Virus record (IMG/VR): IMGVR_UViG_3300025141_000218
Span: 1 to 42,758 of that record
Strand: one strand, 5' to 3'
Source: a virus
Length of the DNA: 42,758 nucleotides
The position numbers were made by a program, and so were the translations under genes. Below, piece by piece: positions 8,867 through 15,513 of this stretch (positions within the stretch are counted from its first letter, which is position 1; every line of letters begins with the position of its first letter). The notes under the pieces were generated by a model. It worked only from the letters and a program-made list of their open reading frames with translations. It was not told where the DNA came from and did not search any database.

Positions 8867-9463
8867 CTACTTCGCCTTCGAGGCGTATTTCGCATATGCC
8901 GGTTGTTGCTTTTTACGGCCAAAGAGCAACTTTGCTCCACCCAGGCCTGCAAGAGCTCCACCACCCGCTACACCGAGCGCCGGGTTATCCTTCACGGCAG
9001 CCTTAGCTCCGTGGAAAGCCTTGGTCAACATGTTCCCACCGCTTGCCGACCCGGTTCGGTAGCTGCGCTGGATTCGCTTGCCCATACCTTTCAGGGCCTT
9101 GGTGCGATCAACAACTGCTTTACCAGACTTACCGGTAACCAGGGCCTTCAGAGCTCGGAGACCTTTACCCAGGTACGGCTTCAAGGCCTCGGACCAAACT
9201 CCGGCTTCCTTCACCATCTCAGGACTGATTCGCTCGTTCGCCCCGACACTCATGATAAAGGCCACCTTCACCAGAAGGTCTTCACTGAGTTCTCCTTCGG
9301 GAAGCTCGGTAACTTCGTCAGGGGTAAACACTGCGGCAGACTTTACCATCTCCAACTCGTCGCGGGTCATTGAGCCAACCAGCGCCGCCAGTTTCGTTTT
9401 ATGGTTAGAGTCCTGCTGTTGGTTGACCTGGCAATCGTTAAGGTATTGGCTAAGGATATCCAT
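8867..9463 (-). CDS. Internal head-type protein, EKxA/glycine-zipper class
   Basis: A 198-residue protein of unknown function. The N-terminal 80 residues are helical and include V-K-S-A, V-K-V-A and V-K-E-A elements. The middle (about 95-145) is strongly basic, with repeated K-A-L and G-K motifs. The C-terminal part has a glycine zipper (G-V-A-G-G-G-A-L-A-G-L-G-G, about 171-183) followed by G-R-K-K. This is the same arrangement as the middle of the 299-residue scaffold-like protein: basic helix, a D-N-P or H-P element, a Gly-rich hydrophobic stretch, then Lys/Arg. It overlaps the preceding gene by TAATG. Membership in the head-associated group is inferred from the signature and its neighbours. 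Confidence 0.5.
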   Translation of the reverse strand: MDILSQYLNDCQVNQQQDSNHKTKLAALVGSMTRDELEMVKSAAVFTPDEVTELPEGELSEDLLVKVAFIMSVGANERISPEMVKEAGVWSEALKPYLGKGLRALKALVTGKSGKAVVDRTKALKGMGKRIQRSYRTGSASGGNMLTKAFHGAKAAVKDNPALGVAGGGALAGLGGAKLLFGRKKQQPAYAKYASKAK

Positions 9464-10080
9464 TAGGCTTCTCCCTTCTTGTCGCGCAGTACGTCTACAG
9501 GCTTCACTTTCCGGTTCATGTTCACTTTCGGCTTAACAGCCGCAGGGACCACTACCTTAGGCAGCTTTCCGGTAGTCGGTACCTTCGGCGGGCGGTACTT
9601 AGTCTGCAGCGTAGGCTTCAACGTCTTTGTCGCCGTGGTCTTACTACCGGCCGGCGTCTTCTTAAGCTTCGGCAATGCCGTTTGCGGGAAGGAAATCTTC
9701 GGAGTCTTCTTAGGGGCCTTCCCACTAGCGGCTGTCTTTGGCAAACCTTGTTGCGGATTCCCGTCCGGCGGAGCAGTCGGTGTATCCTCTGCTTCCTGCG
9801 GCGGCTTCTTCGAGAAGAGCGCGACTACTGGAGATTTCTGCAGGTTATCCAGTACTTGCTGCAGAGCAGCTCGCTTGCGCTCAACACCCTGCGCATCTGG
9901 TGACGTAGGGGGAGCACCCGACTCAGCACCCGCGGTCTGCTCGGGAGGTGCTTGCACATTCATATCCTGGGCAGTTGCGGCCGGCTGCGCCGTCTTCAAG
10001 TGGACGAAGTCGAATGGAGCCGCGAGCTTCTCCCGCATCTCCTCTTCCAGTAGAAATTGCTCGCGTAAGTAGCGTTCCAT
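9463..10080 (-). CDS. Pro/Lys/Thr-rich disordered protein with EKLA leader
   Basis: A 205-residue, low-complexity protein. Residues 1-20 form an acidic amphipathic leader ending in E-K-L-A (17-20), and a second K-T-A follows at 29-31. The rest is rich in Pro, Lys, Thr and Ala, with many K-x-P and P-K-x elements and a net positive charge that increases toward the C-terminus. It resembles DNA-binding internal or scaffold-like disordered proteins rather than an enzyme. TAATG overlaps link it to both neighbours, so it is co-translated with the 128- and 198-residue proteins. Function unknown; packaging inside the head is an inference from the leader and the basic tail. Confidence 0.5.
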   Translation of the reverse strand: MERYLREQFLLEEEMREKLAAPFDFVHLKTAQPAATAQDMNVQAPPEQTAGAESGAPPTSPDAQGVERKRAALQQVLDNLQKSPVVALFSKKPPQEAEDTPTAPPDGNPQQGLPKTAASGKAPKKTPKISFPQTALPKLKKTPAGSKTTATKTLKPTLQTKYRPPKVPTTGKLPKVVVPAAVKPKVNMNRKVKPVDVLRDKKGEA

Positions 10081-10466
10081 TAGGCCCTCGTCTTGGTGCC
10101 AAGGTAGTTGTCGTTGTACATGCGAATGATGATAACCATATTGTTCGCTACGGGCGCCTTCACTGTGTATGCAATGATCAGAGGGATCGCCAGGCCCTTA
10201 GTGTAAAAGAGCGCGCCGGGGCCAGTAAGCTGGTCAGCTGCTGGGATAGTCCCGTCGGCTGCTTCCCCTACCAATACGTGAGTAGCTGCGACTGCCGGGG
10301 TAAACGAAGCGTACAGACTAATCTTATCGCCCGCGATATTGCCTTCGGTTACCTGGATTATCGCTTTACTGAAGCTCTCAGAGTACGGGATGGTATACGT
10401 GCCAGTATCCGACGGCGCATATGTAATCTGAAGCATTGATCTGGGGACTGCGGTTACTGAGGTCAT
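10080..10466 (-). CDS. Small beta-rich structural protein
   Basis: A 128-residue protein of unknown function. It has alternating polar/hydrophobic strands throughout, a Y-S-E-S-F-S-K-A-I-I-Q-V strand near residue 27, an I-P-L-I-I-A-Y-T-V strand near 94 and N-M-V-I-I-I-R-M-Y near 108. It has no cysteine and no EKxA signature. It overlaps the neck-type gene upstream by ATGA and the disordered-protein gene downstream by TAATG, so it belongs to the connector cassette between the major capsid and sheath. Size and fold would suit a head-tail joining or decoration protein. Confidence 0.45.
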   Translation of the reverse strand: MTSVTAVPRSMLQITYAPSDTGTYTIPYSESFSKAIIQVTEGNIAGDKISLYASFTPAVAATHVLVGEAADGTIPAADQLTGPGALFYTKGLAIPLIIAYTVKAPVANNMVIIIRMYNDNYLGTKTRA

Positions 10467-10939
10467 TCGTCAGTTCTCCCTGAGACATCGTTGCCGAAGT
10501 TCGGTTCGTAGAAGTCGCTCGATACACCACCACCCATTGCTTGTTGGATGTTGAGGCGCACAATCAGCTTCTCCTTCTTACGCTCCCACTCAGATGTCAG
10601 CCGATTTATTATGTTTAGATAAATTGGGGCTTTGTCCGATTCGTTTACCTGGACACCCTGCCCGTCGGAGTACGTCACATGGTTCCGAGCTTGTAGGAAC
10701 ACCAGGGATTCGAGTAGGTACTTAGCAGCCCCCAACTTGAGCAATGAAAAGGAAGGGAAAGATTCCGGCACGTAATTCCCGAGGGGGGAGTCGAGGTTGA
10801 AATCCTCAACGGCGTCGATGATAGCTGTGGCGATGGAGCGCTTACTCGATTCTTCGTCGGCAATGAGACGATTCAGTTCGGGGTAATCACGTAGATACGC
10901 GCGTACCTGCTCGACCATCTGCTCCAGCCGGGTTGCCAT
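10463..10939 (-). CDS. Head-tail connector-like protein
   Basis: A 158-residue, mostly helical protein. The pattern matches the small adaptor proteins that sit below the portal in many phages: an N-terminal helix with V-R-A-Y-L-R-D-Y-P, then A-I-I-D-A-V-E-D-F-N-L, a short loop, S-L-L-K-L-G-A-A-K-Y-L-L-E-S-L, a polar segment with the T-Y-S-D-G-Q-G-V turn, and a long charged helix with E-W-E-R-K-K-E-K. Its place downstream of the capsid gene and upstream of the tail genes agrees. TAATG overlaps the upstream gene and ATGA the downstream one. The family was recognised by pattern only. Confidence 0.5.
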   Translation of the reverse strand: MATRLEQMVEQVRAYLRDYPELNRLIADEESSKRSIATAIIDAVEDFNLDSPLGNYVPESFPSFSLLKLGAAKYLLESLVFLQARNHVTYSDGQGVQVNESDKAPIYLNIINRLTSEWERKKEKLIVRLNIQQAMGGGVSSDFYEPNFGNDVSGRTDE

Positions 10940-11250
10940 TAGGATTCATCCTTCTTCTTCTTTCGTGCCTTACGCTTCTTTTTGACCGGCTTCACGTCTA
11001 CGATATCGTCAGGTGTACCGAGTTCCCCGTCAGGCCCAGGAGTCACGGTAACTTCCATGATACCCACTTTCACCTGGACCTTCTTCTCTTCCTTCTTTAC
11101 TTCGGGGGCGGAAGTAGTTAGGAAACCAATCGAGATAAGGTGCTGTACCTGAGGAGACAGCTCCGGAATGCTACGCGTAGCTCCAGCCGGAACCTTCCCT
11201 ACCTGCGGCACAGACACGTCGAAGTTAGTTACATTCCATACCTGGATCAT
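10939..11250 (-). CDS. Small protein with lysine-rich C-terminus
   Basis: A 103-residue protein of unknown function. The first 45 residues contain a small beta-type unit, with V-W-N-V-T-N-F-D-V-S-V followed by a P-A-G-A-T turn and an S-P-Q-V-Q-H-L-I helix. This resembles short capsid-associated or connector proteins. A linker rich in Lys/Glu/Pro follows, and the protein ends in a strongly basic K-K-K-R-K-A-R-K-K-K-K stretch. The start overlaps the stop of the upstream gene by 4 bases (ATGA type), and the stop overlaps the next start by TAATG. Confidence 0.45.
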   Translation of the reverse strand: MIQVWNVTNFDVSVPQVGKVPAGATRSIPELSPQVQHLISIGFLTTSAPEVKKEEKKVQVKVGIMEVTVTPGPDGELGTPDDIVDVKPVKKKRKARKKKKDES

Positions 11251-11678
11251 TTCTTCTTCCCTTTCTTACCAGACTTCTTTTCGGGCTTCGGCTTGGGCTC
11301 GGGTTCCGGTTTAGGTTCGGGCTTGGGCTCAGGTTCGGGTTCCGGTACAATCTCCAACTTGGGTTCGGGTTTGGGTTCCGGCTTGGCTTCGGGAGCTGGC
11401 TTGGCAGGTGCGGGTTCGCCGACAACTTCGGGACCGTCTACGTCTTCGGCGGTCTCCAGGGAGAACAGGCCAGCGTCGATGCCAAGGTTGATGGCTGCTG
11501 CGTATCGGACGAAGGTGGCTCCATCCAAAGTAACCGCTCCACCAGGACCCAATTTCTTTGCGCCAAATTTCATAATGCCAGATTCGAACAGTTTACGGAG
11601 TTGGGGATGCCGCGACCGGGCGATCAGCCATTGTCTGGAAAAGGCTTTCGGAGCCCGAAGCGTGTATTGCGTAGCCAT
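11247..11678 (-). CDS. Connector-cassette protein with Pro-Glu-Lys repeat tail
   Basis: A 143-residue protein. The N-terminal 75 residues are a compact basic/hydrophobic domain. The second half is a repeat of P-E-P and P-K-P units followed by a Lys-rich end (K-K-S-G-K-K-G-K-K-K). The ATG at 11678 is chosen because TAGGAG lies about 6 bases upstream; an in-frame TTG 30 bases further upstream has no such support. This is the first gene after the major capsid gene, separated from it by about 98 bases that contain a strong hairpin. The alternating charged proline repeat is an extended spacer. The protein may sit on the head surface or neck; function unknown. Confidence 0.45.
   Translation of the reverse strand: MATQYTLRAPKAFSRQWLIARSRHPQLRKLFESGIMKFGAKKLGPGGAVTLDGATFVRYAAAINLGIDAGLFSLETAEDVDGPEVVGEPAPAKPAPEAKPEPKPEPKLEIVPEPEPEPKPEPKPEPEPKPKPEKKSGKKGKKK
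11281..11400 (-). repeat. Pro-Glu/Pro-Lys coding repeat
   Basis: A run of six-base units of the type GGTTCG/GGCTTC (plus strand) that encodes alternating Pro-Glu and Pro-Lys in the C-terminal half of the 143-residue protein. It is an intragenic low-complexity repeat, not a regulatory or mobile element. Confidence 0.7.
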
Positions 11679-11722
11679 AGTTACTCCTATCAAACAGGTG
11701 AATAGCAAAGCAGCGTTTCTGG

Positions 11723-11755
11723 AGGGCCCCCAGTCCGAAAGGAGCTGGAGGCCCC
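11723..11755 (-). other. Strong intercistronic hairpin after major capsid gene
   Basis: On the minus strand GGGGCCTCCAG pairs with CTGGGGGCCCT over 11 bp including two G-U pairs, with an 11-base loop. It starts about 20 bases after the major capsid stop codon and precedes the next gene's SD. No poly-U follows, so it is not a canonical host rho-independent terminator. It may slow or stop transcription, or protect the 3' end of the capsid mRNA, helping set capsid protein above downstream connector proteins. Confidence 0.5.
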
Positions 11756-11776
11756 AAGGTTACGGCGTACCAGGGC

Positions 11777-12928
11777 TTAGTATGTCCACAGACCCGGGTA
11801 GGTGTATCCATCTGCCATCTGATTATTGACTGCACCAAGTGCGGTCTCAGCGGCAGGTGTCGTTGCAGCACGGGCGGTAGCATCAGTCATGGTATCACCA
11901 GTGATCAACTCGAGGCGGTTAACTGCCGCGATGTTGGCGAGGCCCATTCCAATGTTTTCCCATGCCCAGAAGGAAATGCTGCGAGCTTCCTTCTTGACGT
12001 AGAACTTCACGTTATCCAGGATGTAAGAACGCCCGAAGAACGCAGGATCGGTAAAGCCATACACGAAACCGTCGTGCAACAGGTTACCCTTGAGGGTAGT
12101 CAGGATCTGGTAGCCGAGTACGGTGTTGTACTTGTAGCCCTTGATCATGACGTCCTTGGTCAGTACGTGGCCAAGGTCGGCAGCAGTGAGCTGGCCGAAG
12201 TCTGCGAAGGTATACTCAGTCATGAGGACCTTCGACATACGCAGAGCGCGACCATCGAGCGTAAACAATTTCGCCAGGGACGAAATGTCCTGCTTCTGGA
12301 TCGCATTCACAACAGCGCTGGTATCGCCAAGGGCGGAGACCATCGCCAACTCACTCTTGACCGTGGCGTCCTGGACAACGGTACCGGCGGTAACAGCTGC
12401 ACGGCCATTGTTGGTCCAGCCCGCGGGAACTGCGGGATCGTCGCCATTGGCGAGGGCCTGACGTGCTTCAATGCAGGACTCGACGTGGACGAGGAAGTAA
12501 CGGTCTTCAACTTCCTGGATGTCTTTCACAATGTTATTCTTGATGACATCGGAAATCGGGTAAGTGTAGGTGCGGAGTTCTTCGGTGTAACCTTCCCATT
12601 TCAGGGAGCTAACGGTGAAGAACGCAACAGCCATCCGACGTCCCTTGATGAGCTGAGGATCCGGCTCGCCGCGGAACGAGATCGACATTGCCCGGGAACC
12701 GGGTTCGATATCGACGATCTTGTAGACGGTGTCGTGGAAAAGGGACCGCTGACATTCAGCAACAGTCACAGGTTTAGGCGGAAGAATCTTCCGACAGAAG
12801 GACATCTCTCGCAGCTTATCACGGACGTAAGCGGAACCGGCAGCAGCCAATTTCTCTTTTTCGCCACTCGTGTCATCAGCCTTGGAGATGAACAATTCGT
12901 TTAGCACGCTCGCGGGCATGTTTTCCAT
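11777..12928 (-). CDS. Probable major capsid protein
   Basis: A 383-residue protein with the size, position and composition of an HK97-fold major capsid protein. It follows a protease, three scaffold-like genes and a decoration-like gene, and precedes the connector cassette. It has an N-terminal helical segment with an E-K-L-A element at residues 25-28, a possible propeptide cleavage point. Next come a basic stretch (K-I-L-P-P-K), a beta/E-loop-like region with R-R-M-A-V-A-F-F, a long central helix around residues 130-160, then alternating strands and helices with F-V-Y-G-F-T-D-P near residue 295. AAGGAGG lies close before the ATG, and a strong hairpin follows the gene. No other ORF here fits the role better; the 222-residue neighbour is too small and looks like a decoration protein. 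Confidence 0.65.
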   Translation of the reverse strand: MENMPASVLNELFISKADDTSGEKEKLAAAGSAYVRDKLREMSFCRKILPPKPVTVAECQRSLFHDTVYKIVDIEPGSRAMSISFRGEPDPQLIKGRRMAVAFFTVSSLKWEGYTEELRTYTYPISDVIKNNIVKDIQEVEDRYFLVHVESCIEARQALANGDDPAVPAGWTNNGRAAVTAGTVVQDATVKSELAMVSALGDTSAVVNAIQKQDISSLAKLFTLDGRALRMSKVLMTEYTFADFGQLTAADLGHVLTKDVMIKGYKYNTVLGYQILTTLKGNLLHDGFVYGFTDPAFFGRSYILDNVKFYVKKEARSISFWAWENIGMGLANIAAVNRLELITGDTMTDATARAATTPAAETALGAVNNQMADGYTYPGLWTY

Positions 12929-12939
12929 TTTGTTCCTCC

Positions 12940-13608
12940 TTATGTGATGGTGACAAGGTACGGGGTTGAGTAAATTTCGGCCTGGAGAGTACCAGCGTTA
13001 GCTGTGGCGGCACCAGTGGCAACGCCAACACACCAAACCTTGTCTGCGGCAGCAATGCCCAAATCGTCGAGAATCAGTGCAGTTCCGCCAACAACGCCAG
13101 TACCGATCGCGTACAGAATACCTTTGGTACCAGTGTAGTTGCTCAAGGTGGTAAGAAGTGTTCCGTCGACCGTGTCATCGCCCTGGATGTAAACGACGCC
13201 CAGGCGATCCCCAACGGAGATTCCCTGCGCGGCTTCGGCGATCCACATACCGAAGGTACCTTCTACGGATCCGCCACCTTCAATGATTGGCATCTTTTCA
13301 GCAGCCTGGACATCCGTACCACCGCGCTCAGACCATACCAACTTCGGCATTTCCGGAGCACTGGATCCACCAGCGGCGTGGACGATACCAGCAACCTCGG
13401 GGGTTGCTAGAACGACGGTTGGACGGCTCACCGATGCTGCTCCCTTCTGTACCCACTCGCCAACGTCAGCAAACTCGGCGTTGTTCGGGTTCAGCGAAAT
13501 GGACGTGGCGACCGCGTGATCACGCACACGGATGTTGTCCTTAACGATGGAAGTCAACAGCGTAAGAGACCGGCCTTTATCTCTGTAAATTCCACAAATA
13601 GCAGCCAT
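12940..13608 (-). CDS. Probable capsid decoration protein
   Basis: A 222-residue, Gly/Ala/Thr/Val-rich beta protein encoded 11 bases upstream of the major capsid gene. The middle has I-S-V-G-D-R-L-G-V-V-Y-I, then G-T-L-L-T-T-L, and the end reads W-C-V-G-V-A-T-G-A-A-T. This sequence of short beta-hairpins with G-D and G-V-A motifs is like DUF2190-type capsid decoration or cementing proteins. No EKxA element, signal peptide or membrane segment is seen. An A-rich SD (GGAGG) precedes the ATG. Decoration genes commonly sit next to the capsid gene, which supports the assignment; the precise family is uncertain. Confidence 0.5.
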   Translation of the reverse strand: MAAICGIYRDKGRSLTLLTSIVKDNIRVRDHAVATSISLNPNNAEFADVGEWVQKGAASVSRPTVVLATPEVAGIVHAAGGSSAPEMPKLVWSERGGTDVQAAEKMPIIEGGGSVEGTFGMWIAEAAQGISVGDRLGVVYIQGDDTVDGTLLTTLSNYTGTKGILYAIGTGVVGGTALILDDLGIAAADKVWCVGVATGAATANAGTLQAEIYSTPYLVTIT

Positions 13609-13620
13609 TGTATTTCCTCC

Positions 13621-13959
13621 TTAACTGTTTGTAAGAAAACTAGCCAAAGCATCGCTAGCATCTGCTGAAGAATCATCTACATCTGTAGAGGACAGGTCCC
13701 CGATTTGGAGCTGCACTGCCTGAGCCAGAACCTCCAGATCATCATTTGAGTCCAGAAGAGCAGCGACTTTCTCATGACGCGGAACGTCAGGGTCTACAAG
13801 TCCCTTTTCTTCCATCTCAACTACTAGAGCTTCAGCCTTAGCACGCTTTTCCAGATCAGCAGCCTGCTCACGAGACGCAGACACTTCTTGGGCAAGAGCA
13901 CGAAGCACTGACGGGATCTGCTGAAGGATCTCAGCAACTTTTTCCATTTCTTTACTCAT
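13621..13959 (-). CDS. Small helical scaffold-like protein
   Basis: A 112-residue acidic, almost entirely helical protein. It opens with M-S-K-E-M-E-K-V-A, so an EKxA element lies at residues 6-9; a second H-E-K-V-A is near residue 62. Residues 10-50 form a coiled-coil-like helix with a Leu/Ala heptad pattern, and the C-terminus is a Ser/Asp-rich tail. These are ordinary properties of phage scaffolding proteins, which are helical, charged and often removed by the prohead protease. It overlaps the previous gene by 8 bases (the ATG lies within the end of the upstream coding region). Lies between scaffold-like genes and the decoration/capsid pair. Confidence 0.55.
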   Translation of the reverse strand: MSKEMEKVAEILQQIPSVLRALAQEVSASREQAADLEKRAKAEALVVEMEEKGLVDPDVPRHEKVAALLDSNDDLEVLAQAVQLQIGDLSSTDVDDSSADASDALASFLTNS

Positions 13960-14443
13960 CGGTACCTCCCATAAGGTCGAGCACCGACTTCACCGAGGCC
14001 GGGGAAGCGGCGGGAGCATCTTCTTCCACCTTAGCTTCCTTGATCTTGGCTACCCACGATTCCAGGGTAGCTTTGACCTGGTTGTCGGCATCAGTTGTTT
14101 CTTCCGTCTCCTGCACCGGTACGGTCTCCGGGGTCAGGTGGGCCAGTTTCTGAAGGACTTCTCCGCGGAGTTGCTCGGTGTCCTGCTCCACTGCCTCGGT
14201 TGTCGCGGTCTCTTTGACCTGGGCAACCTTCTGCAGCAGATAGTCACGGACGTCGAGTTCTTCTGCAGGAGCTTCCGGCTCAGTTTCGAGGCCAGCAAGC
14301 TTCTCGAGAACACCCTCTACGGACTGGGCCACCTTCTCCACGAAACCGAGGTCGAGCTCGGAGACCTGAGCAGATTGCTCCCCATCGTCCGAAAGATTTC
14401 GGGACTCAAGGTCGCTAACTAGCAGGTCATGGAGTGATGACAT
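13952..14443 (-). CDS. Acidic scaffold-like protein with multiple EKxA sites
   Basis: A 163-residue, strongly acidic and helical protein. It has four close variants of the head signature: V-E-K-V-A, L-E-K-L-A, L-Q-K-V-A and L-Q-K-L-A, spaced through the first two thirds. The linkers are Glu/Thr/Pro-rich. There is no catalytic motif or membrane segment. Such a protein, encoded between the prohead protease and the capsid gene, is most likely a scaffold or prohead core protein that is cut several times during maturation. That is an inference from composition, position and the repeated signature. It begins 12 bases after the 299-residue gene and overlaps the next start. Confidence 0.55.
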   Translation of the reverse strand: MSSLHDLLVSDLESRNLSDDGEQSAQVSELDLGFVEKVAQSVEGVLEKLAGLETEPEAPAEELDVRDYLLQKVAQVKETATTEAVEQDTEQLRGEVLQKLAHLTPETVPVQETEETTDADNQVKATLESWVAKIKEAKVEEDAPAASPASVKSVLDLMGGTDE

Positions 14444-14455
14444 TATCAGTCCTCC

Positions 14456-15355
14456 TTATTCTGCGTCCTGAAGGGCTTCGATCATCTCTTCTACCGGGTA
14501 ACCGGCTTCTGCGAGCTTCTCGAAAGCGTGGACGGTAACGGCGTCGTCGAGTTCTTCATCTGCAGCAACCTTCTCATGGCCTTCCCCGAAGAGACCGAGG
14601 ATTTCCATGGCGCGGTCATCAGCAAGAGCGTCGAGGGCCGAGGCGTTCTTCTTCTTGCCGCGCATCAACATGGCTCCGCCACCAAGAGCAGCAGCACCAC
14701 CACCATACAGACCACCAGATTCAAGTGCGCCTCTACCGAAACGCTTGAGGCCGGACTTCATCTGCGACTTAGCCTGGGCAGTAGTCTTATGCTTTGCGCC
14801 ACGCTTCATTTCGGTGAGACCGGCACGCAGCTTGGTACCCTTAGCAGCACCCTTCAGGGACTTAAGGGCAGCGCCGCCTTTGGCAGCAGCCTGGCCGGTC
14901 AACTTGCTCAGCCACGCGGGGATGCCCATGGCTTCTTTTTCCATCTCTTCGACTTCAGCGGCGGAGTATTCGTTGCCGTCGTCGTCGACATAGATGTATT
15001 CTTCTTCGTCGCCGGCTGTCTTTTCCAGCTCTTCCATGAATCCATGGGCCATTACGCGACCAAACGCGTCATAGGCAGCAGCCTGCTTTTCGAGATCTTC
15101 CTCGGTAAGCTCGTGCACTTCGCCTACTTCCACTTCTTCAGTCTCGACTTCTTCACCAGCTTCTTTCTCAAGCTGTCCCTGCTCTTCGAGGTCAGCAACA
15201 ACTGCCTGCTCGAGCATTTCGAGTTGCTCTGCATCCAGATCGCTCACGTCGACTTCGTACTCAGACGCCAGCTTCTCGATGAATTTGGCCTGTGCCGCCT
15301 TCTCAAGAGCTTCCGTCCCATCTGTGCCATACATTGATTCGAGAATGTCACTCAT
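14456..15355 (-). CDS. Prohead core/scaffold-like protein with eight EKxA sites
   Basis: A 299-residue protein with three zones. Residues 1-145 are very acidic and helical. Residues about 148-235 are basic and Gly/Ala-rich with a glycine zipper (G-L-Y-G-G-G-A-A-A-L-G-G-G) and a G-K-K-K end. Residues 236-299 are acidic again. Eight E-K-x-A elements are present, with x being A, L, E, Q, T, E, V and L, at least six of them in the first zone. The number and even spacing argue for multi-site processing by the protease encoded just upstream. It is the likely main scaffold or core protein. It starts with AGGAGG a few bases upstream and is preceded by the 143-base intergenic region with a putative promoter. 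Confidence 0.55.
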   Translation of the reverse strand: MSDILESMYGTDGTEALEKAAQAKFIEKLASEYEVDVSDLDAEQLEMLEQAVVADLEEQGQLEKEAGEEVETEEVEVGEVHELTEEDLEKQAAAYDAFGRVMAHGFMEELEKTAGDEEEYIYVDDDGNEYSAAEVEEMEKEAMGIPAWLSKLTGQAAAKGGAALKSLKGAAKGTKLRAGLTEMKRGAKHKTTAQAKSQMKSGLKRFGRGALESGGLYGGGAAALGGGAMLMRGKKKNASALDALADDRAMEILGLFGEGHEKVAADEELDDAVTVHAFEKLAEAGYPVEEMIEALQDAE

Positions 15356-15423
15356 CGTTCGTTCCTCCTAAGGAAATACAAGTGTACACCGATAGTTAAC
15401 TAGGTTTGTCCGTGGGGAGTAGC

Positions 15424-15441
15424 GGGCTTCTTGCGAAACCC
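15424..15441 (-). other. GCAA-tetraloop hairpin in protease-scaffold gap
   Basis: On the minus strand GGGTTTC pairs with GAAGCCC (7 bp, one G-U) around a GCAA loop, a stable GNRA tetraloop. It lies between the protease stop and the scaffold start. No U-tract follows in either direction. The 143-base gap otherwise holds only a putative promoter and the SD of the next gene. Confidence 0.45.
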
Positions 15442-15485
15442 TGGTGGGCCTGCTTTCCAGCTTTTCCGACCCATGCAAGCCATAG

Positions 15486-15513
15486 TGTATACGCATTCCT
15501 ACACGAATGGCAA
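15486..15513 (-). promoter_or_regulatory. Putative sigma70-type promoter before scaffold gene
   Basis: On the minus strand, TTGCCA (15513-15508) is followed after 16 bases by TATACA (15491-15486); with 18-base spacing the -10 would be TACACT. The -35 lies in the very end of the protease gene. It would drive the scaffold-decoration-capsid cassette separately. Spacing is suboptimal and the call is tentative. Confidence 0.3.
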
